DNA of 35,143 nt. Origin: a virus. This document shows, in pieces, positions 24,020 to 29,302 of the stretch; the first letter of the stretch is position 1, and every line of letters begins with the position of its first letter. The stretch spans positions 1-35,143 of IMG/VR virus record IMGVR_UViG_3300042391_000882; one strand, given 5' to 3'. A model generated the notes under the pieces. It ran no database searches, had not been told where the DNA came from, and saw only the letters and a program-made list of their open reading frames with translations. The position numbers were made by a program, and so were the translations under genes.

Positions 24020-24855
24020 GATGGTGATTGCGTCCAGCGGTTGATGATTGGGCCGTATTGGCTTTCGATGGATGAGACGGTCACCGGCTTCCTCCAGAGC
24101 CTGGCCTTATCGACCTCGCCTTGGTAGTTGTTGAGGAAGGTCTGCACCTCAGTCCTGAGGAATGGGTGGCCACTGGTGCGGTAGTAGCTCTCCACCAGGG
24201 CGAAGTCCTCGGCATCGAATGGCTCCAGCTTGCGGAGGGCTTTCAGCTCCTTGTCCGACCACGATGCCCTCGGGCCGCGATGGAACAGGCTGTGGATTCT
24301 TTGGCCGTGATCCGTCTTCGGTTGGCGCGGAGCTTTGGGAGCCGGTGCCATTTCAGAATCCAGTTCCAATAAATCCCCCTTGGGGGTAGGGGGTATATTC
24401 CCCGAAGGAGAAGTAGAAGTAGAAGTAGAAGATGAAGGGGTTGGATTTTGGTTAACCCGGGTGGTTGGATTTTGGTTAAGCAAATTGGGGTTTCCGCCCA
24501 GTTTTCCGGCATTCCTTCTCAGTTGTGAGAGCTTTTCATCCTCAACCATCCGTTTGCAGTAGATGGCCCCATCTTCACCCCTCTGTTTTGCTACCCCGTA
24601 GGTTAAGAGGTTGCTTAGCGTTTGGTTGAAGGTTTGCTTATCCAAACCCAGAAGCCGGGACAGGGCATCCTCCGGCATTGGAGCGCCATTGATGACGAGC
24701 ACCCCTCGCTCTGAGGATTCGTGCATGATGTTGATAAGCTCAAACCAGACGCCCCGGTCATGGAATGAGAGCATCTGGACGGCGGTATCCTTCCGCCAGT
24801 CCGCAGGATACCACTGCATGGATGGGGCCTTTCCGGCGTTTTTGGGTGGCTTCAT
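24016..24855 (-). CDS. Replication initiator / replisome organizer-like protein
   Basis: A 279-residue protein. Residues ~10-100 have the DUF1376/winged-helix start (MQWYPADWRKDTAVQMLSFH then GVWFELINIMHES), as in phage replisome organizers. Residues 126-150 are a low-complexity Asn/Pro/Thr/Ser linker, encoded partly by direct repeats. The C-terminal part (FDAEDFALVESYYR, FLRTEVQTFLNNY) resembles a DnaD-like helical domain that recruits the loader. Overlaps the loader gene by 4 nt. Probably binds the origin, perhaps inside its own gene. Confidence 0.78.
   Translation of the reverse strand: MKPPKNAGKAPSMQWYPADWRKDTAVQMLSFHDRGVWFELINIMHESSERGVLVINGAPMPEDALSRLLGLDKQTFNQTLSNLLTYGVAKQRGEDGAIYCKRMVEDEKLSQLRRNAGKLGGNPNLLNQNPTTRVNQNPTPSSSTSTSTSPSGNIPPTPKGDLLELDSEMAPAPKAPRQPKTDHGQRIHSLFHRGPRASWSDKELKALRKLEPFDAEDFALVESYYRTSGHPFLRTEVQTFLNNYQGEVDKARLWRKPVTVSSIESQYGPIINRWTQSPS
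24411..24430 (-). repeat. Hexanucleotide (AAGTAG-type) microsatellite in the initiator linker
   Basis: Three to four tandem copies of a 6-bp unit encode a Ser-Thr-rich linker in the replication initiator. Such tracts are prone to slippage, so the linker length may vary between relatives. It lies next to the direct repeats that may form an origin. Confidence 0.7.
24439..24479 (-). repeat. 17-bp direct repeats with 24-bp period inside the initiator gene
   Basis: The 17-mer beginning GGTTGGATTTTGG occurs at 24439-24455 and again at 24463-24479, exact copies 24 bp apart. They encode the Asn-Gln-Asn-Pro-Thr repeats of the initiator. Lambda carries its origin iterons in the middle of the O gene, so these repeats are candidate initiator-binding iterons. 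Only two perfect copies are seen. Confidence 0.65.
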
Positions 24856-24938
24856 TTAAATGGCTAGTGTGTTGAATCAGAAAATTTAACCTGCTCCGTG
24901 GATCGGGACCGACGCAGGTGGATCGGCTTATACAGGGG
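24856..24938 (-). other. Short intergenic region before the initiator gene
   Basis: An 83-bp gap between the AP2-like gene and the initiator. It contains two GATCCAC heptamers 20 bp apart and an AT-rich stretch just before the initiator ATG (TTAAATTTTCTGATTC on the coding strand). It could hold a promoter or operator but no clear -10/-35 pair is seen. Confidence 0.3.
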
Positions 24939-25235
24939 CTAGACTACTCGGCCCTTCCCTTCGCTCTCACGGTTTACGAAGCTCTTTGATTGCGCCCCAG
25001 CCAGGGCCGCCGCTGCCGCCTCTGCCACCGTCGCATAGGCACCCAGACTGATCAGCCTCTCTCCCACCTTGATCCGCACCCGCCAAGGCTTGCCAGCGAT
25101 GTAGCTATGATAAACCCCGATGGGCAGGCCACGGCCCAGTCTAGTGCGCGGCGGGGGCGGGGCCTGTGGCGGGATTGGTTTCATCCAGCGCTGCGCCTGT
25201 GCGCGGGCCTTGGCGTGTTCTTCAGGAGACATCAT
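24939..25235 (-). CDS. AP2-like DNA-binding protein, second paralog
   Basis: A 98-residue basic protein. Residues ~40-90 (GVYHSYIAGKPWRVRIKVGE, then LISLGAYATVAEAAAAALAG) match the AP2/ERF-like pattern of phage DNA-binding and HNH-associated modules: a three-strand sheet with a W-R-V-I core and an Ala-rich helix. Clear paralog of the next gene upstream, both starting with an EEHAKA/EEKALA acidic helix. Start at 25235 (MMSPEE) chosen; MSPEE three bases later is possible. Lies 7 nt after the upstream stop. Confidence 0.6.
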   Translation of the reverse strand: MMSPEEHAKARAQAQRWMKPIPPQAPPPPRTRLGRGLPIGVYHSYIAGKPWRVRIKVGERLISLGAYATVAEAAAAALAGAQSKSFVNRESEGKGRVV

Positions 25236-25242
25236 GGCAGAA

Positions 25243-25566
25243 TCAGATTGTGGTGGTTTTCGCAGCATTCGCTCTCTCCACGGCCTGCTGACGGTCCAGC
25301 CACTGAGCCAACCGCCGCACCGCCTCAGCGACTGTTGGAAAGCTGCCAACGTGGTGGCTCTTGCTTTTGAGCGACTGCTTGACGTTGACGACATAAAACG
25401 CCTCCCCGGAAATATAGTGCCTGCGGTATATCCATTTTGGCAGGGTCTTGGCGCTCCTTGGTTTTCCCTTGTGCGATCTGGGCTTGGCGACCAGCTCCGG
25501 CTCCGGGGCCTTGGTTATCCACTGTTTCGCCTGCTCCTTGGCGAGGGCTTTTTCTTCGTTGGTCAT
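25243..25566 (-). CDS. AP2-like DNA-binding protein, first paralog
   Basis: A 107-residue basic protein: acidic/basic N-terminal helix (MTNEEKALAKEQAKQW), a Lys/Pro-rich linker and an AP2-like domain (WIYRRHYISGEAFYVVNVKQ, SHHVGSFPTVAEAVRRLAQW). Its ATG at 25566 overlaps the methyltransferase stop (ATGA), so the two are translationally coupled. Probably binds DNA; role with the methyltransferase or in transcription is unknown. Longer upstream starts fall inside the methyltransferase and were rejected. Confidence 0.6.
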   Translation of the reverse strand: MTNEEKALAKEQAKQWITKAPEPELVAKPRSHKGKPRSAKTLPKWIYRRHYISGEAFYVVNVKQSLKSKSHHVGSFPTVAEAVRRLAQWLDRQQAVERANAAKTTTI

Positions 25567-26309
25567 GGGGTTGTGGTGGTAACTGTTGAGTGCCCTGGCC
25601 CGCCTAGCACTTTCCATGCGAGTGCAGCCACTGCTGGAATTTGTCCATTTCCAGCGGCGCAATGTCTGTCCAGCCAATTGGCCACTCCATGACGGTCTCC
25701 GAGAACAACGGGGAAATCCAGCCGGAGAAACCAAGCCTTCCTAGATACTCCTCTAGGTTTCCGTGGTAGTCCTCTCGGATGTATGCCTTGTGAGCGGAGC
25801 ATCTTCCGCTGCGGCGAAGAGTCGGCAAAAATCCAGAGTCTTTCACGGGGTTGAGCCAAGCCGGCTTCCTTGCCTCCAATGACTCCCCATCTTGCGTCAT
25901 ACCCCATCTCGGCCAGGTCTCCGAGAACGGTTCCAAGCCCCCGAAGAGTGAGCATTGGGCTGTTCTCCACGAAGACGTAGCGCGGTCCCACTTCGCCAAT
26001 GATTCTGGCCATCTCTCCCCATAGCCCGCTGCGTGATCCACTAAGTCCAGCGCCCTTTCCGGCTGCGCTAATGTCTTGGCAGGGAAATCCTCCGCAGACG
26101 ACATCAACCTTTCCTCGCCATGGGTTTCCATCAAAGGTAGTGACATCATCCCAGATTGGGAATCTTGGCAATACTCCGTCCCGCTGCCGTTGGAGTAGGA
26201 CCTTCCTTGGGTAGGGTTCAATCTCAACAGCACAGACGCAGGTATGTCCAAGAAGCATTCCGCCAAGTATTCCTCCCCCTGCTCCAGCAAATAGGTGTAG
26301 CTCATTCAT
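25563..26309 (-). CDS. C5 cytosine-specific DNA methyltransferase
   Basis: A 248-residue C5-MTase. Motif I LFAGAGGG (residues 6-13), catalytic GGFPCQD with Cys77, motif VI-like FVENS (113-117), motif VIII QPRERLW (153-159) and a C-terminal AAGNGQIP motif. The order is canonical and the protein is short, with a small target-recognition region (~165-220). Probably methylates phage DNA to resist host restriction. It starts 4 nt into the end of the endonuclease gene (ATGA). A second long frame is fully nested in it (next entry). Confidence 0.93.
   Translation of the reverse strand: MNELHLFAGAGGGILGGMLLGHTCVCAVEIEPYPRKVLLQRQRDGVLPRFPIWDDVTTFDGNPWRGKVDVVCGGFPCQDISAAGKGAGLSGSRSGLWGEMARIIGEVGPRYVFVENSPMLTLRGLGTVLGDLAEMGYDARWGVIGGKEAGLAQPRERLWIFADSSPQRKMLRSQGIHPRGLPRKPRGVSRKAWFLRLDFPVVLGDRHGVANWLDRHCAAGNGQIPAVAALAWKVLGGPGHSTVTTTTP
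25604..26305 (-). CDS. Long overlapping ORF nested inside the methyltransferase gene
   Basis: A 233-codon open frame entirely inside the 248-codon methyltransferase gene, in another frame of the same strand, starting with an ATG 4 nt after the methyltransferase ATG. The product is Trp/Pro/Ser-rich and contains SSWRTAQCSLFGG and ETWPRWGMTQDG. From memory, WPRWGM/RNG-like motifs recur in phage hypothetical proteins near DNA methyltransferases. Whether it is translated is unknown; it could be an overprinted gene or chance openness. Confidence 0.35.
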   Translation of the reverse strand: MSYTYLLEQGEEYLAECFLDIPASVLLRLNPTQGRSYSNGSGTEYCQDSQSGMMSLPLMETHGEERLMSSAEDFPAKTLAQPERALDLVDHAAGYGERWPESLAKWDRATSSWRTAQCSLFGGLEPFSETWPRWGMTQDGESLEARKPAWLNPVKDSGFLPTLRRSGRCSAHKAYIREDYHGNLEEYLGRLGFSGWISPLFSETVMEWPIGWTDIAPLEMDKFQQWLHSHGKC

Positions 26310-26632
26310 TTAGTTGTGGTGACGCAGAGCGCAGATTTAATAGCATTAATGGTTTCCAGCTTGCAGCAATCCCTTGGCTGGCAGCGCAGCACCCGCCAGC
26401 CTTGGGTTGCTGCGGCGTTTTCTTTTTCCCATGTTTTGAGCATAGCACCCGGTCTGGTATGCCTGCCTCCTGACCAGATTCCTCCGTCGATTTCGAGGAA
26501 CACTTTTTGGTCTGGCCATGCGAAGTCCATGCGCCATTTGCGGATCGGATGGAACCGAAACTCAGCAACCGGGGCAGGGATTCCGGCTTGGGCTAATGCG
26601 GCGAGGAAGAGACGGTCTTGGATCGGGGTCAT
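26306..26632 (-). CDS. PD-(D/E)XK endonuclease (DUF559/VSR-like)
   Basis: A 108-residue nuclease: FRFHPIRKWRMDFAWPDQKV with Asp in RMDFA, then VFLEIDGG carrying Glu and Asp, followed by WEKENAAATQGWRVLRCQPRD. This is the compact PD-(D/E)XK fold of VSR-like and DUF559 proteins. It overlaps the methyltransferase start by ATGA, so it is co-translated with it. Might nick mismatches like VSR, process recombination intermediates or cut host DNA. Confidence 0.78.
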   Translation of the reverse strand: MTPIQDRLFLAALAQAGIPAPVAEFRFHPIRKWRMDFAWPDQKVFLEIDGGIWSGGRHTRPGAMLKTWEKENAAATQGWRVLRCQPRDCCKLETINAIKSALCVTTTK

Positions 26633-26919
26633 GGATTTGTAGTTGATGACTGCTCACAATATTTCACCCACTTAAACATTACGTGGGAATATCTCGCCCA
26701 GTATTGAGCGACGCGCTCTCCCATGAGACCTTCGCCGCTGGGGTCTTGGTCGTTGAGGATGGTGCGCCAGTAGCTTTCCGCCAGATCGGCGAGAAGGATT
26801 TCGGCTTCGGTAACTCGCTCCGTGGCCTCGTCCCGTTCTTTTTCAAGCCGCCGCGCAAAGTCCACGCTGACCCGTCCGGTCCCGAATTGGGCGTTATCTG
26901 TTTCTGGGGTGTCGCTCAT
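26629..26919 (-). CDS. Cassette gene 5: MSDTPETD-start protein, coiled-coil type
   Basis: A 96-residue protein starting MSDTPETDNAQF. The following DFARRLEKERDEATERVTEAE helix is widely seen in small phage proteins. The rest includes LLADLAESYWRTI and a C-terminal KWVKYCEQSS. Start at 26919 lies in an ATGA junction with the previous cassette gene; ATG upstream was rejected. Function unknown. Shares the start module with the four genes upstream (see findings). Confidence 0.7.
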   Translation of the reverse strand: MSDTPETDNAQFGTGRVSVDFARRLEKERDEATERVTEAEILLADLAESYWRTILNDQDPSGEGLMGERVAQYWARYSHVMFKWVKYCEQSSTTNP

Positions 26920-26946
26920 GGTTTTGTGGGTGTCACGCTGTTCGGC
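26896..26946 (-). repeat. Cassette boundary repeat, copy E
   Basis: On the coding strand: the end GCCGAACAGCGTGACACCC of one cassette, a short A/C-rich spacer, ATGA, then the start GAGCGACACCCCAGAAACAG of the next. This copy has both halves. Confidence 0.8.
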
Positions 26947-27158
26947 AAATCTGGCGTGCTGCATCTGTGTCCCCATCTAAAAAGAAATCTTCCCAACCAT
27001 CCGATATTCTTGCTGCACTTCTGGCAGCAGTGGCTCGGCGGCTTGAAATACAGCGTAATTTGCGGCAGGGTCGTTTTGATTTCGTGTTTACCCAGATGGT
27101 AAATTTCAATTGCCGAACAAGGCTGCGGCAGGCTGTCTGTTTCTGGGGTGTCACTCAT
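26916..27158 (-). CDS. Cassette gene 4: MSDTPETD-start protein, Cys/His-rich
   Basis: An 80-residue protein starting MSDTPETDSLPQPCSA, with a Cys/His-rich middle (SHCCQKCSKNIG, then RWGHRCS) that could bind zinc. It ends LPNSVTPTKP, the same C-terminal tail as cassette gene 2. Start at 27158 overlaps the stop of the 38-residue gene (ATGA). Function unknown. The shared ends and unrelated middle suggest assembly by cassette exchange. Confidence 0.62.
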   Translation of the reverse strand: MSDTPETDSLPQPCSAIEIYHLGKHEIKTTLPQITLYFKPPSHCCQKCSKNIGWLGRFLFRWGHRCSTPDLPNSVTPTKP

Positions 27159-27165
27159 GGTTTTG
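27116..27165 (-). repeat. Cassette boundary repeat, copy D
   Basis: Start half of the cassette boundary: AAACC, ATGA, then the GACACCCCAGAAACAGACAG coding start and CCTGCCGCAGCC. Present at the start of cassette gene 4 after the 38-residue gene. Confidence 0.8.
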
Positions 27166-27271
27166 GCTGGTTGTTTGACGGGCGGAGAAACAGTCGCTTT
27201 AATAACATGTCAATGAACATGCGGCGACGGTAACGGCGGAATTTCCTGATGGCGCGAAGGCGGGGATGCAT
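27155..27271 (-). CDS. Small Arg-rich peptide
   Basis: A 38-residue frame: LRAIRKFRRYRRRMFIDML then KRLFLRPSNNQPKP. About one quarter of residues are Arg; strongly basic, with an amphipathic middle. It fills the otherwise empty gap between two cassette genes, starts 7 nt after the upstream stop and its TGA overlaps the next ATG. It resembles an RNA- or DNA-binding or membrane-active peptide, but nothing proves it is expressed. Confidence 0.5.
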   Translation of the reverse strand: MHPRLRAIRKFRRYRRRMFIDMLLKRLFLRPSNNQPKP

Positions 27272-27278
27272 GGTTTGG

Positions 27279-27578
27279 TTATTTGGTTTCGTTGTTCGCC
27301 CCATCCCAGTTCGCGCATGTCACATGCCATCCGCACCGGCGGAGTACTTCGGTGGAGTGCTTGTGGTTCAGCCCGTAGAACGTGTGCGTTGATAGGTAGT
27401 GCCCAAAGGCATCGGGATTTCCTTTTTCCTTTATCCACCCACAGCCTCCGCTGGGGTCCATCTCAATTCGGTGTGTTTCTGATTCTGAAAGCCGCGCAAG
27501 CTCAGGCCAGCCAAGGATGTATTGCGGTGGAGTCGCAGAACAAAGCTGTGGCAGGCTGTCTGTTTCTGGGGTGCTCAT
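27279..27578 (-). CDS. Cassette gene 3: MSTPETD-start protein
   Basis: A 99-residue protein starting MSTPETDSLPQLCSA, otherwise unlike its neighbours: a segment GWPELARLSESETHRIEMD, a Gly/Trp turn, and LSTHTFYGLNHKHSTEVLRR. No family recognised. Start at 27578 overlaps the upstream stop by ATGA. Deleted codon relative to the common MSDTPETD start (Asp missing). Confidence 0.6.
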   Translation of the reverse strand: MSTPETDSLPQLCSATPPQYILGWPELARLSESETHRIEMDPSGGCGWIKEKGNPDAFGHYLSTHTFYGLNHKHSTEVLRRCGWHVTCANWDGANNETK

Positions 27579-27606
27579 GGGTGTTTGGGTGTCACGCTGT
27601 TCGGCC
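27539..27606 (-). repeat. Cassette boundary repeat, copy C
   Basis: Full boundary: GGCCGAACAGCGTGACACCC, spacer AAACACCC, ATGAGC with a 3-base deletion in the following start. The upstream gene ends WPNSVTPKHP here and the downstream gene starts MSTPETDSLPQ. Confidence 0.82.
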
Positions 27607-27922
27607 AGACAATAGTGCAGTCCCCCAGGACGGCAGCTTGGTAGAGCCTCACGGCCTGCCGGATGATATTTTTCTGGGACATTTCCTTGGCTTGCGCGAG
27701 TTCCAATATCGCATCCATCTCCGCGTCCGTCCATTCGGGGTGGAATCGCTCCATTCGTCGGGGGCGGTGTTCGTCGCCTTTCGGGCAGTCGCAGGGGTGC
27801 CATTCGTGGCGGGCGTTCTTGCGGCCCGGTCCCTCGTCGCCGACAATGCCGGTGTCGTGGCATTCCTGACAACGGGCCGGACAAGGCTGCGGCTGGATGT
27901 CTGTTTCTGGGGTGTCGCTCAT
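27575..27922 (-). CDS. Cassette gene 2: MSDTPETD-start protein with zinc-finger-like part
   Basis: A 115-residue protein starting MSDTPETDIQPQPCPA. It carries a DnaJ-like CQECHDTG motif, then HPCDCPKGDEH, likely zinc ligands; then a helix-rich acidic/basic C-terminal half with MSQKNIIRQAVRLYQAAVLG. Ends WPNSVTPKHP. ATG overlaps the upstream stop. May bind nucleic acid through the zinc motif; function unknown. Confidence 0.62.
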   Translation of the reverse strand: MSDTPETDIQPQPCPARCQECHDTGIVGDEGPGRKNARHEWHPCDCPKGDEHRPRRMERFHPEWTDAEMDAILELAQAKEMSQKNIIRQAVRLYQAAVLGDCTIVWPNSVTPKHP

Positions 27923-27929
27923 GGTTTTG
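27881..27929 (-). repeat. Cassette boundary repeat, copy B
   Basis: Start half of the boundary: CAAAACC, ATGA, GCGACACCCCAGAAACAGAC, ATCCAGCCGCAGCCTTGT. Present at the start of cassette gene 2. Confidence 0.8.
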
Positions 27930-28308
27930 TAATTGGGGTGTCCTGCCCAGATTTGCATTCATGCCCATGCCCTCGGAACTCCCGGCAATCTGGGCAGTGC
28001 GTAACCGGATGCAGCGTTGGTTCGTCCTCCCAAACTTTGCAGGCTATTCCCATGTGTTTGGGTATCACGCTGTTCGGCAGAATTTCCCATTCCTCGGGGT
28101 GATACATCGCGGCGATCAGGCATCCGTCTCCGGTCATAAATGCAGACCCTGAGCCGCGCACTTCGAAGCGGTATCCGTTCCATCGGAGATCATGGAAGTT
28201 GTCGCGCGCATCGTTCGGGCCATCAGCAGAGAATCGGCGTAATGCGCCACCCTCCAGAAGATGTTGAACAAGCCGTGGCTGGATGTGTGTTTCTGGGGTG
28301 TCGCTCAT
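27919..28308 (-). CDS. Cassette gene 1: MSDTPETH-start protein with an internal fused boundary
   Basis: A 129-residue protein starting MSDTPETHIQP. The first ~85 residues (DNFHDLRWNGYRFEVRGSGS, CLIAAMYHPEEWEILPNSV) are followed by IPKHMG and a Cys/His-rich C-terminal third (THCPDCREFRGHGHECKSG). The IPKHM segment is the remains of a cassette boundary (copy F), so the gene looks like a fusion of two. An ATG at 28053 could still start the last part on its own. Confidence 0.6.
   Translation of the reverse strand: MSDTPETHIQPRLVQHLLEGGALRRFSADGPNDARDNFHDLRWNGYRFEVRGSGSAFMTGDGCLIAAMYHPEEWEILPNSVIPKHMGIACKVWEDEPTLHPVTHCPDCREFRGHGHECKSGQDTPITKP
28051..28079 (-). repeat. Cassette boundary repeat, copy F, inside a gene
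   Basis: Tail half of the boundary (CCGAACAGCGTGATACCC then AAACAC) lies in frame inside cassette gene 1 and is followed directly by ATG. Compared with copy C the two bases CC before ATG are missing, so the old stop is lost and two cassettes are fused. Confidence 0.7.
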
Positions 28309-28315
28309 GGTTTTG
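28267..28315 (-). repeat. Cassette boundary repeat, copy A
   Basis: Start half of the boundary: CAAAACC, ATGA, GCGACACCCCAGAAACACAC, ATCCAGCCACGGC. This is the upstream-most copy in transcription order. Confidence 0.8.
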
Positions 28316-28490
28316 GGTAGTGTCTGGTTTGATCCTCGGACGGAATATAAAGATCTCTCCGTGGAACAATGACTGCCACAGGGTCGCCGTCTGCGCGGAA
28401 CGCAGCACCGAACGAGTCCGACCAGTGGATGCCGGTCATCCCGTAATTGATCCACGGGTAGGGCTTGCCAACGTAGATGGCGCGTTTCAT
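28305..28490 (-). CDS. Small unknown protein
   Basis: A 61-residue protein (KRAIYVGKPYPWINYGMTGI then ADGDPVAVIVPRRDLYIPSE), mainly beta-prone, ending PKP. Start at 28490 overlaps the upstream TGA (ATGA). No family recognised. Confidence 0.55.
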   Translation of the reverse strand: MKRAIYVGKPYPWINYGMTGIHWSDSFGAAFRADGDPVAVIVPRRDLYIPSEDQTRHYPKP

Positions 28491-28846
28491 TCCGGCTCCT
28501 CCTGTTGATGCTGGTGGCATTGCTTCTCATGCCAGCAGACGGTGCAATATTCGTCATCCCCGGCGTATTCGGGACAGATCTTAGGCATCCCCCAATTGGC
28601 AAAATATTCGCCCGAATCACAGTCGCATTTCTGGGCTGCTCTTGACGCTTTCCATTCCTTCAGGACTTTGGCGGATGCTTGGAATATGGCTTCAGCGATG
28701 GTTGATTCCCTTTCCGCCTTTTCCGATCCCCAGCAACTCCAGCAGTTCGGTTCTTCGCACCCCTCCTCTCCGCAATTGATTACACGGGTGACGACGTATG
28801 GCAAAACGTCCTTAAGTGCTTTGGCGAGTTTGATTTCGGTGATCAT
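28487..28846 (-). CDS. Cys-rich protein, putative zinc-binding
   Basis: A 119-residue protein with three Cys clusters: CGEEGCEEPNCWSCWG (about 26-41), CDCDSGEY, and CTVCWHEKQCHQH near the C-terminus. The remainder is helical (MITEIKLAKALKDVLPYVVT; IAEAIFQASAKVLKEW). Probably binds zinc ions; nucleic-acid binding is a guess. Start at 28846 has the ATAACACT leader; longer starts fall in the upstream gene. Confidence 0.6.
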   Translation of the reverse strand: MITEIKLAKALKDVLPYVVTRVINCGEEGCEEPNCWSCWGSEKAERESTIAEAIFQASAKVLKEWKASRAAQKCDCDSGEYFANWGMPKICPEYAGDDEYCTVCWHEKQCHQHQQEEPE

Positions 28847-28850
28847 AGTG

Positions 28851-29084
28851 TTATGCCTTCCGGTTGTTGGCGATAAGCCAGAGTTTGAATGATGCTTTGT
28901 CCTTGGCGCTGTTGTCCCAAACATCACGAGTTGAGCGGTGCGGACCGATTTCGACTTCCCTGCCGGGGCGCGGTTCCGGCCGGCCTTCCTTGGGTTTTAT
29001 TGAATGGACGTGTTCATAATTCCTGCGTCTGTTTTCCTGCCATGTGGCGGCAGGCTTGGGCTTGGAGAATTTCGGAGGGGTCAT
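28851..29084 (-). CDS. Small basic protein of unknown function
   Basis: A 77-residue protein rich in Lys/Arg/Pro (FSKPKPAATWQENRRRNYEH, KPKEGRPEPRPGRE), with a C-terminal helix (KDKASFKLWLIANN). The start at 29084 overlaps the upstream stop in an ATGA. No family recognised; basic composition suggests nucleic-acid contact. Confidence 0.55.
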   Translation of the reverse strand: MTPPKFSKPKPAATWQENRRRNYEHVHSIKPKEGRPEPRPGREVEIGPHRSTRDVWDNSAKDKASFKLWLIANNRKA

Positions 29085-29299
29085 CTTTTGCGTTGGTTGG
29101 TGACGGTTTTCCACCCGGCCAGTGCGGCGGCGTATTCAGCATCCGGCACGGTATAACTCAGGTGGCAATTCGGGCATTGGATCGTGGTCGATCCGGCTTG
29201 ATACTGGGCGTAGGCCCCGACCGTCCCGCATCGGCAGGTTTTGTAGTCCAGCTTGAGTTGCAGGACGGTCAGGCTTCTTTCTTCCAATGTTATCGGCAT
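29081..29299 (-). CDS. Zinc-ribbon protein
   Basis: A 72-residue protein: TCRCGTVGAYAQYQAGSTTI, then QCPNCHLSY. The CxC...CPNC spacing (C22, C24; C42, C45) is a single zinc ribbon. The C-terminal helix (DAEYAAALAGWKTV) is amphipathic. Follows the SSB-like gene in the operon; may be a DNA- or RNA-binding accessory to recombination. Confidence 0.55.
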   Translation of the reverse strand: MPITLEERSLTVLQLKLDYKTCRCGTVGAYAQYQAGSTTIQCPNCHLSYTVPDAEYAAALAGWKTVTNQRKR

Positions 29300-29302
29300 A
29301 GG

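Noticed and set aside
24370-24395. Inverted repeat CCCCC-TT-GGGGG as terminator or operator
   Set aside because: Lies inside the initiator coding sequence and is short; kept only as possible part of an origin.
27199-27438. 79-codon minus-strand frame
   Set aside because: Overlaps cassette gene 3 in another frame; the 38-residue frame fits the junctions better.
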